Position numbers and translations under genes: made by a program. Positions 58,572 to 64,000 of a stretch of DNA of 64,000 nucleotides are shown here, in pieces. Source of the stretch: Piscinibacter gummiphilus (GTDB lineage Bacteria; Pseudomonadota; Gammaproteobacteria; Burkholderiales; Burkholderiaceae_C); NCBI RefSeq assembly GCF_002116905.1, contig NZ_CP015118.1, forward strand, positions 1,178,001-1,242,000, read 5' to 3'. The first letter of the stretch is position 1. Each line of letters opens with the position of its first letter. The notes beneath the pieces are model-generated. The model was not told the DNA's origin. It was given only the letters and a program-made list of their open reading frames with translations, and ran no database searches.

Positions 58572-59321
58572 ATGGGGCAAGTGGAAGGCGCGGCCAAGCC
58601 CGTGCTGCTGGTGGTGGACGACGAGCCCGACCTCCGGGCGCTGCTCGGCGAGTACTTCGGCCGCCACGGCTTCGACGTGCTCACGGCGGAAGACGCCGCG
58701 CGCGCGCGCGAGATCCTGGCCACGGTGTCGCCGCAGGCGGTGCTGCTCGACATCAACATGCCCGGCGAGAACGGCCTGTCGCTCGCGCGCTGGCTGCGCG
58801 ACGCCCATCCGCGCGTGGGCCTGCTGATGCTCACCACCGCCGGCGAATCGGTCGACCGCATCGTGGGCCTCGAACTGGGCGCCGACGACTACATCCCCAA
58901 ACCCTTCGAGATGCGCGAGCTGCTCGCCCGCACCCGGGCGGTGCTGCGCCGGCTGCAGCAGCCAGCGGAGGCCGCTCCCGCTCCCGCGCCTCCACCGGCC
59001 GCCGTGCACCGCGTGGCTTTCGGCCGCTGTGTGCTCGACCTGGAACAGCGCCGCCTGGCGGGCGCCGACGGCGCCGAGATCGAGATCAGCGCCGCCGAGT
59101 TCGACCTGCTGGCGCTGTTCGCCCGCAACCCGAACCGGCCGCTCAACCGCGACCAGATCATGGAACAGGCGCACAACCGGGGCTGGGACGTGTTCGACCG
59201 CTCCATCGACCTGCGCATCATGCGGTTGCGCCGCAAGATCGAAACCAACCCCGACAAGCCCGAGGTCCTGAAGACCGTGCGCAACGTCGGCTACGTGTTC
59301 GTGCCCCTCGCGGCCGCGTGA
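58572..59321 (+). CDS. OmpR/PhoB-family response regulator (pair C)
   Basis: 249 residues. ATG 58572 is chosen for the AGGGAGAG leader and because a TATGAT -10-like box at 58531-58536 lies inside the possible longer frame from 58458. Receiver with VVDDEPD, phosphoacceptor in AVLLDINMPGENG, MLTTAGE and YIPKPFEMRELLARTRAVLRR; a Pro/Ala linker; winged helix ending IDLRIMRLRRKIETNPDKPEVLKTVRNVGYVF (in pieces). It is not a close relative of the A and B regulators. It overlaps the kinase start by 4 bases (GTGA). Confidence 0.93.
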   Translation: MGQVEGAAKPVLLVVDDEPDLRALLGEYFGRHGFDVLTAEDAARAREILATVSPQAVLLDINMPGENGLSLARWLRDAHPRVGLLMLTTAGESVDRIVGLELGADDYIPKPFEMRELLARTRAVLRRLQQPAEAAPAPAPPPAAVHRVAFGRCVLDLEQRRLAGADGAEIEISAAEFDLLALFARNPNRPLNRDQIMEQAHNRGWDVFDRSIDLRIMRLRRKIETNPDKPEVLKTVRNVGYVFVPLAAA

Positions 59322-60877
59322 CGGAAGCGGGGCGCGAGGTGCAGCGGCGCGAGGAGGCACTGGCGCTCAAGGCGGCCATCGTGGACCGCGCGCTGGCGGC
59401 CCTGATTTCCATGGACGCGGACGGCCGCATCGTCGAGTTCAACCCGGCCGCCGAAACCCTGTTCGGCGGCCGCTGGCGCGAGAAGCGGCTGGGCCAGGTG
59501 TTCGGCGACGTCGAACTGCCCGAGCGGGTGCGTCCCGTCTACCAGGCCGCGCTGCGCCGGCTCGCCGAGGGCGAGGCACCCACGCCCAGCGGCCACCGCA
59601 TGGAACTGCACGCGCTGCGCGGCGACGGCACCGAGTTCCCGGTCGACTTCGTGCTGTGGCGCACCGATGCCGGCGGCGCCCCGTACTTCACGGCCTCGCT
59701 CGTCGACGCGAGCGACCGGCACCACGCCGCCCAGCAGGTGGGACGCCAGCGCGAGGCGTTGCGCCAGAGCGAGAAGCTCACCGCGATGGGCAGCCTGCTG
59801 GCGGGCGTGGCCCACGAGCTGAACAACCCGCTCGCCATCGTGATGGGCCGCGCCAGCCTGCTCGAGGAGAAGTGCGAGGACCCCGAGCTGCGTGCCGACG
59901 TGCTGCGCATCCGCGAGGCCGCGGAGCGCTGCGGCCGCATCGTGCGCACCTTCCTCAACATGGCGCGCAACCGCCCGGCCCAGCGCACGCCGGTCGACCT
60001 CAACGAGCTGGTGCGTGCCGCGGCCGACATGCTGCTCTACAGCTTCCGCACGCACGGGGTCGAACTCGAGCTCGCCCCGGGGGCCGCGCTGCCGCCCATC
60101 AACGCCGACGCCGACCAGCTCGGCCAGGTGGTGCTGAACCTGCTGATCAACGCCCAGCAGGCGCTGACGGGCACCCCGGGCCCCCACCGGGTGCGCGTGA
60201 GCACCGGCGTGGAGCACCGGCGCGAGGGCCGCGAGCCGCGCGTGTGGTTGCGCGTCGCCGACAACGGCCCCGGCGTGCCGCCCGAGTTCCGTTCGCGCAT
60301 CTTCGAGCCGTTCTTCACGACGAAGGGCGAGGGCATGGGCACGGGCCTCGGCCTCGCGGTGTCGCGTTCGGTGGTGATCGAACACGGCGGCGACCTGATC
60401 CTCGAACAGTCCGGCGCCGAACGCGGCGCGATCTTCCGGGCAAGCCTGCCCATCAGCGGCATGGCCATCGACGACAGCGGCCCCGTGCCGCTCGACGAGC
60501 CCGAGGCTCCCGCGCCGTCGCGCGTGCTGGTGGTGGACGACGAACCCGAACTCGCGAGCCTGATGCGGGACATGCTGGAGCAGGCCGGCTACGAGGTGGC
60601 CACGGCCGAGTCCGGCGGCCTCGCGCTGGCGCTGCTGGACGAGGCCCGCTTCGACGCGATCGTGTCGGACCTGCGCATGCCCGACATGGACGGGCCGGGG
60701 CTGTGGCGCGCGGTGGTGGAGCGGCATCCGCTGCTCGCGCAGCGCATGCTGTTCGTCACCGGCGACACCCTGTCGCCCGACGCGCGGGAGTTCCTGCGCA
60801 CGGCGCGGTGCAGTGCGCTGGACAAGCCGTTCTCGAAGGCCGGCTTGCTGGCGGGCGTCAAGGCGCTGCTGGCCTGA
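59318..60877 (+). CDS. Hybrid sensor histidine kinase, PAS-containing (pair C)
   Basis: 519 residues, GTG start overlapping the regulator's stop. No membrane helices. PAS at about 20-130 (IVDRALAALISMDADGRIVEFNPAAETLFG), HisKA with AGVAHELNNPLAIVMG, HATPase (VVLNLLINAQQAL; MGTGLGLAVSRSVV) and a C-terminal receiver (VLVVDDEPELASLM; IVSDLRMPDMDG; LDKPFSKAGLL). Cytoplasmic sensing through PAS is inferred; ligand unknown. It converges on the globin gene with one base between stops, so a link to oxygen or NO sensing is an open possibility. Confidence 0.93.
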   Translation: MTEAGREVQRREEALALKAAIVDRALAALISMDADGRIVEFNPAAETLFGGRWREKRLGQVFGDVELPERVRPVYQAALRRLAEGEAPTPSGHRMELHALRGDGTEFPVDFVLWRTDAGGAPYFTASLVDASDRHHAAQQVGRQREALRQSEKLTAMGSLLAGVAHELNNPLAIVMGRASLLEEKCEDPELRADVLRIREAAERCGRIVRTFLNMARNRPAQRTPVDLNELVRAAADMLLYSFRTHGVELELAPGAALPPINADADQLGQVVLNLLINAQQALTGTPGPHRVRVSTGVEHRREGREPRVWLRVADNGPGVPPEFRSRIFEPFFTTKGEGMGTGLGLAVSRSVVIEHGGDLILEQSGAERGAIFRASLPISGMAIDDSGPVPLDEPEAPAPSRVLVVDDEPELASLMRDMLEQAGYEVATAESGGLALALLDEARFDAIVSDLRMPDMDGPGLWRAVVERHPLLAQRMLFVTGDTLSPDAREFLRTARCSALDKPFSKAGLLAGVKALLA

Positions 60878-60878
60878 A

Positions 60879-61307
60879 TCACGCGCCGTCCGACACGACC
60901 GCATCGGACGCGGCTTCCTGCATCGTGCGCGACACCACCCCATACATCGCGATCCACGCCTCGCGCACCGACGGCGTGAACGCCTCGCCGAGGCCGAGCG
61001 CCAGCGTGCCGAGCAGCGCCTGCCCCACCGTGTCGTAGTGCGCGGGCTTGACGCCGTACGTGAGGTGCCGCGCACCGAGGATGCGCAGCGTGGGCAGCAG
61101 CGTGTCGGGGTCGTCGAGCAGCCGAACGGCGGTGATGATCATCGTCATCAGGCGTTTGCCCTGTTCGGTCATGTCGCCGCGGAACATCGCCTGCAGTGAC
61201 GGATCGACGGTGAACAGCGTGTCGTAGAAGAGGGCGGCGACCTGCTGCGAGCGGGGCACGATCAGTGCGGCACTCTGGCGCACGAGGTCGATCTGGACGG
61301 GGGTCAT
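60879..61307 (-). CDS. Single-domain bacterial globin
   Basis: 142 residues; ATG 61307 has an excellent AAGGAG leader, so the longer open frame upstream is ignored. The globin fold is seen in AALFYDTLFTVDPSLQAMFRGDMTEQGKRLM with distal-side Tyr (B10) and Gln (E7) as in flavohaemoglobin-type globins, and proximal His in LGARHLTYGVKPAHYDTVGQALL. No reductase domain follows, so it is a Vitreoscilla-haemoglobin-like single domain. Oxygen or NO binding is expected. No partner reductase is adjacent. Confidence 0.88.
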   Translation of the reverse strand: MTPVQIDLVRQSAALIVPRSQQVAALFYDTLFTVDPSLQAMFRGDMTEQGKRLMTMIITAVRLLDDPDTLLPTLRILGARHLTYGVKPAHYDTVGQALLGTLALGLGEAFTPSVREAWIAMYGVVSRTMQEAASDAVVSDGA

Positions 61308-61402
61308 GGGCGGGCTCCTTTGAACAAGAGCCCGAAGCATCGCGGCGGCCCGCTTCACGCGCATTTCGCGCGGAAACGTGCCGTGTTGCATTGGTTAAGC
61401 CG

Positions 61403-62401
61403 TCATTGCATGAACCCGATGGGCGAGCGCCGCGATCCCATGTCGGGCAGGTCGTGCGGCTGCACCTGGTCGCGCTTCGCGAGCTTCGCGTTGCCGAAGG
61501 CGGTCATCCACGCGCGGCGCATGTCGCGCGGGGCCATCTCGCTCAGGCGGTCGAGCACGTCGGCCGCCGGTTCGGGGTCGAAGCGGCTGCCCCAGCCGTG
61601 GTCGGCGCGGATGCTGCGGTACAGCTTCGTGGCGATGTGGCGCGCCTGCTCGCGGTCGGGTGGCAGCACGTCGTAGACGTTCATGCGGTTCAGGATGGGG
61701 TCGGGGATGGACCGCGCGTCGTTGGCGGTGGCCACCCAGATGACCTGGCTGGCGTCGATGGGCACTTCGGCGAACTCGTCGATGAAGCTGCCCGCCGTGT
61801 CGTGCTCGAGCAGGCCGTAGAGCGCGCCCAGCGGGTCGTAGGCGTGTTCGCCACCGGCCTTGTCGATCTCGTCGACCACCATCACGGGGTTGGCGTACTG
61901 GCCTTCCACCAGCGTTTCGAACACCTTGCCGGCGCGTGCCCCCTTCCACTGGCTGGAGGCGCCCGAGAGCACCCAGCCGGCGGTCATGGAACTCATGGAG
62001 ATGAACCCCATGCCGGTGCCCAGCAGTTCGGACAGCGCCCGCGCGAAGTGCGTCTTGCCGATGCCGGGGGAGCCGAGCAGCAGCAGCGGGGTGATCTCGA
62101 GGGCGTCGCGGCTGTCCTCGCAGAGGGCCAGCTGGCGCTTCACGTCGTCGAGCACGGCGGTGAAGTTGGGCAGGTCGTCGTAGAGGTGGTCCATGGCCGG
62201 GAGGCCGGCGGGCTTGACCTGGAAGCGGTCGGGGCCCTTCTCGAGCATGCGCTCGTAGGTGGAACGGAGGGTTTCGTGTTCCTTGTCGGGGAGGCGGTCG
62301 AGCCGGCGGCCGACGTCGTCGACGCGGTAGACGCTTCGCATGCGGGCAATGGGGATGTTGCCTCGGGGCGACACGGTGACCAGATCGTTGGATGCGCTCA
62401 T
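61403..62401 (-). CDS. Lon-like AAA ATPase without a protease domain
   Basis: 332 residues; ATG 62401 follows a near-perfect AGGAGG. P-loop GSPGIGKTH (110-118), Walker B VMVVDEIDKAGG (173-184), sensor 1 VIWVATANDARSIPDPILNR with arginine finger, and a small C-terminal lid domain (MAPRDMRRAWMTAFGNA). These match the ATPase module of Lon, including the helical YERMLEKGPDRFQVKPAGLPAMDHLYDDLP lead-in, but the Ser-Lys protease domain and the long Lon N-terminus are absent. It could remodel proteins or work with a separate partner. It stands alone on its strand, between the globin and TauD-like genes. Confidence 0.85.
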   Translation of the reverse strand: MSASNDLVTVSPRGNIPIARMRSVYRVDDVGRRLDRLPDKEHETLRSTYERMLEKGPDRFQVKPAGLPAMDHLYDDLPNFTAVLDDVKRQLALCEDSRDALEITPLLLLGSPGIGKTHFARALSELLGTGMGFISMSSMTAGWVLSGASSQWKGARAGKVFETLVEGQYANPVMVVDEIDKAGGEHAYDPLGALYGLLEHDTAGSFIDEFAEVPIDASQVIWVATANDARSIPDPILNRMNVYDVLPPDREQARHIATKLYRSIRADHGWGSRFDPEPAADVLDRLSEMAPRDMRRAWMTAFGNAKLAKRDQVQPHDLPDMGSRRSPIGFMQ

Positions 62402-62506
62402 GCGGACCTCCTGAACCAACCAATGACTTCATTCAACCACGGCCCGCGCAAGAGGGCGTGATGAATAACCCATGGAAAGACCTGCCAGATGGAGAGCATG
62501 GAGCGT

Positions 62507-62524
62507 GCCCGCTCGCAGACGGGC
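62507..62524. repeat. Short inverted repeat after the TauD-like gene
   Basis: GCCCG-CTCGCAGA-CGGGC lies 2 bases beyond the stop of the dioxygenase gene. Stem of five pairs, loop of eight, no clear T-run, so a weak terminator at best. Confidence 0.3.
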
Positions 62525-62526
62525 GA

Positions 62527-63399
62527 TCAGGCCGGCACGTCGCCTTCGATGGTCGTGCGGTGGAGCTTGCGCCGCAGGTGGTCGGGGCAGCCGGCCGCGA
62601 GGTGCATCACCGAGCGGTTGTCCCAGAACACCATGTCGTGCGGCTGCCAGGCGTGGCGGTACAGGTGCTCGGGCTTCACGCTGTGCGCGAACAGCAGGTC
62701 GAGCAGTTCGCGGCTCTCGGTCTCGCTCACGCCGAGGATGCGCGTGGTGAAGTGTTCGCTGACGAAGAGCGCCTTGCGGCCGGTCTCCGGGTGCGTGCGC
62801 ACGACCGGCTGGAGGGCCGGACGCACCTGGGCCTTCTGTTCGTCGGACAGGTCGGGGCGCCACGGGCTGCGCTTCTGCATCTCGGCGTACTTGGCGAGGT
62901 AGCTGTGTTCGGCCTTCAACCCTTCGACACGGCGTTGGAGGTCGGCGGGCAGCGTGTCCCAGGCGAGGTGCATGTTCGCGAACAGCGTGTCGCCGCCTTC
63001 GGACGGCAACTCCTGCGCGTGCAGCAGCGAGCCGAGGCTCGGGCGTTCCTTGTACGAGAGGTCCGAGTGCCAGTACTGGCCGGCGTCGCCGAGGCCGATG
63101 GGTTTGCCGTCTTCCCTGATGTTGGAAACGATGAGGATCTCGGGATGGCCGGGCAGCAGGAACTGGTGCAGCACGTGGATCTCCAGCCGGCCGAAGCGGC
63201 GGCTGAACTCGATCTGCTGGGCCGGCGTGATGCGCTGGTCGCGGAACACCAGCACGTGGTGATCGAGGTGCGCGCGGTGCACGGCGCGGAAGGTGGTGTC
63301 GTCCACCGGGCGGGTCAGGTCGAGGCCGGTGACGGACGCGCCGAGCGGCGCGTCGAGCGGGGTGATCGACAGGGCGTCGGTGAGGGCGGCGTGTGACAT
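62527..63399 (-). CDS. TauD/TfdA-family Fe(II)/2-oxoglutarate dioxygenase
   Basis: 290 residues. N-terminal SITPLDAPLGASVTGLDLTRP is typical. The iron site is the HxD of QYWHSDLSYKERP with the distal His in HRHAWQPHDMVFWDNRSVMHLA, and the 2-oxoglutarate-binding Arg in HLRRKLHRTTIEGD. The family oxidises taurine, other sulfonates or sulfate esters, or unrelated acids such as 2,4-D. The divergent SfnB-like gene points to organosulfur use, but no transporter is visible. ATG 63399 fits the family start. Confidence 0.92.
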   Translation of the reverse strand: MSHAALTDALSITPLDAPLGASVTGLDLTRPVDDTTFRAVHRAHLDHHVLVFRDQRITPAQQIEFSRRFGRLEIHVLHQFLLPGHPEILIVSNIREDGKPIGLGDAGQYWHSDLSYKERPSLGSLLHAQELPSEGGDTLFANMHLAWDTLPADLQRRVEGLKAEHSYLAKYAEMQKRSPWRPDLSDEQKAQVRPALQPVVRTHPETGRKALFVSEHFTTRILGVSETESRELLDLLFAHSVKPEHLYRHAWQPHDMVFWDNRSVMHLAAGCPDHLRRKLHRTTIEGDVPA

Positions 63400-63565
63400 G
63401 CCTGGCACCGTACGCCTGGCGCGGGCGACGCGCAAGGAAGGATTGCGAGCGAGCTTGGTTGCCGTCCGCATGAGGCGCGGTGCAGATCGAAACACGGTTT
63501 TCTTCGTTGTCCGGGCCGTCGAAGGCCAGAACACTGGCGTCATTCCGAACCGTCGTCTGTTCACC

Positions 63566-64000
63566 GTGACCTTGTCTTCCCGCCCCATCGAACCCCCGCC
63601 GCTCGCGGACCGTGTCGAGGCCTTGGCCGCCGCGCTCGCGGCCACCGCCATCGAACGTGACCGCGCCGGCGGCCATGCCCGCGCCGAACGCGAGTTGATC
63701 CGCGAGAGCGGCCTGCTGACGCTCACCATCCCCGCCGCGTTCGGCGGCGACGGCGCGCCGTTCTCGACGATGCTGCGGATCGTGCGCCGCCTCGCCGAGG
63801 TCGACAGCGCGCTCGCCCACCTGCTCGCGTTCCACCACCTGCAGATCGCGGGGATCGTGCTCTACGGCACGACCGAACAGCAGGAGACGCTGCTGCGTGG
63901 CACCGTCACGCACCGCTGGTTCTGGGGCAACGCACTGAACCCGCTCGACAAGCGGGCCATCGCGGTCGACGATCGGGAGGGCGGCTACGTCATCGAGGGT
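63566..64000 (+). CDS. SfnB-like acyl-CoA-dehydrogenase-family protein (N-terminal part, cut by right edge)
   Basis: 145 codons from GTG 63566 to the window edge, open throughout. Segments such as ALAATAIERDRAGGHARAERELIRESGLLTLTIPAAFGGDG and AEVDSALAHLLAFHHLQIAGIVLYG, then RWFWGNALNPLDKRAI (read here in pieces), match the N-terminal domain of SfnB/DszC-like flavin-dependent monooxygenases within the acyl-CoA dehydrogenase superfamily. SfnB is linked to growth on dimethyl sulfone. The start is uncertain: no strong Shine-Dalgarno precedes it. Divergent from the TauD-like dioxygenase, which fits organosulfur metabolism. Confidence 0.75.
   Translation, partial: MTLSSRPIEPPPLADRVEALAAALAATAIERDRAGGHARAERELIRESGLLTLTIPAAFGGDGAPFSTMLRIVRRLAEVDSALAHLLAFHHLQIAGIVLYGTTEQQETLLRGTVTHRWFWGNALNPLDKRAIAVDDREGGYVIEG

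Noticed and set aside
62461..62700. Possible small plus-strand gene starting MNNPWKDLPDGEHG
   Set aside because: It runs antisense into the TauD-like gene and soon takes on shadow-like composition.
1..64000. CRISPR arrays, insertion sequences, integrases, tRNA/rRNA genes
   Set aside because: Looked for regular direct repeats, transposase or integrase motifs and tRNA-like ends; none seen by eye. A tRNA scan would settle this.

Overview
The window is GC-rich (roughly 70 percent by eye), densely packed and free of mobile elements, rRNA, tRNA or CRISPR that I could see. Codon bias, the many 4-base gene overlaps, and gene content (pobA-pca cluster with an IclR-type regulator, XapX, DUF2845, SfnB/TauD) suggest a chromosomal segment of a betaproteobacterium of the order Burkholderiales, probably a soil or plant-associated lineage. 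This is inference from gene content; no marker gene fixes the genus. Both window edges cut genes: an outer-membrane protein on the left and an acyl-CoA-dehydrogenase-like gene on the right.

Left part (0-3.5 kb): the start of a beta-barrel protein gene and a large secreted beta-propeller/di-haem cytochrome c protein. Regulatory block (3.8-28.3 kb): about sixteen of the eighteen or so genes encode regulators. They are two paralogous OmpR-type response regulator/hybrid histidine kinase pairs, a GlxA-type AraC regulator beside an SDR, a MalT-like LuxR regulator, TetR, ornithine cyclodeaminase with a divergent Lrp/AsnC regulator, three winged-helix/NB-ARC (STAND) regulators of which one is cut short, MarR, a stand-alone degenerate receiver protein, a NarL-like regulator with a degenerate receiver, Crp/Fnr and TetR. 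A lone TRAP-type binding protein sits among them.

Middle (28.3-39.9 kb): a minus-strand hydrolase/transport operon (YcaC-like hydrolase, XapX protein, YtcJ-like amidohydrolase, DoxX-like protein, MFS exporter), an alpha/beta-hydrolase plus second cysteine hydrolase pair, a repeat-containing lipoprotein, an ABC exporter, a DUF3592-like membrane protein and a histidyl-tRNA synthetase of an unusual sequence type.

Aromatic catabolism (40-47.3 kb): 4-hydroxybenzoate to beta-ketoadipyl-CoA. pobA and its IclR regulator face a colinear pcaH-G-B-(C+D fusion)-I-J operon; two copies of a PcaR-like box lie in the divergent promoter. The final thiolase (pcaF) is not in the window. Right part (47.3-64 kb): small exported proteins, two paralogous L,D-transpeptidase-like proteins separated by two hairpins, a GGDEF/EAL protein, a secreted hydrolase, a CMD-family/SDR operon with a LacI-type operator and a convergent LacI regulator, a hydroxypyruvate-isomerase-like gene, a 5'-nucleotidase, a third two-component pair, a globin, a Lon-like AAA ATPase without protease domain, and a TauD-like dioxygenase divergent from an SfnB-like dehydrogenase.

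The best candidate for something undescribed is the 13.7-25.6 kb island, where two full-length STAND transcription regulators and one truncated copy are interleaved with a duplicated two-component system and two receiver-like proteins that lack normal phosphorylation residues.
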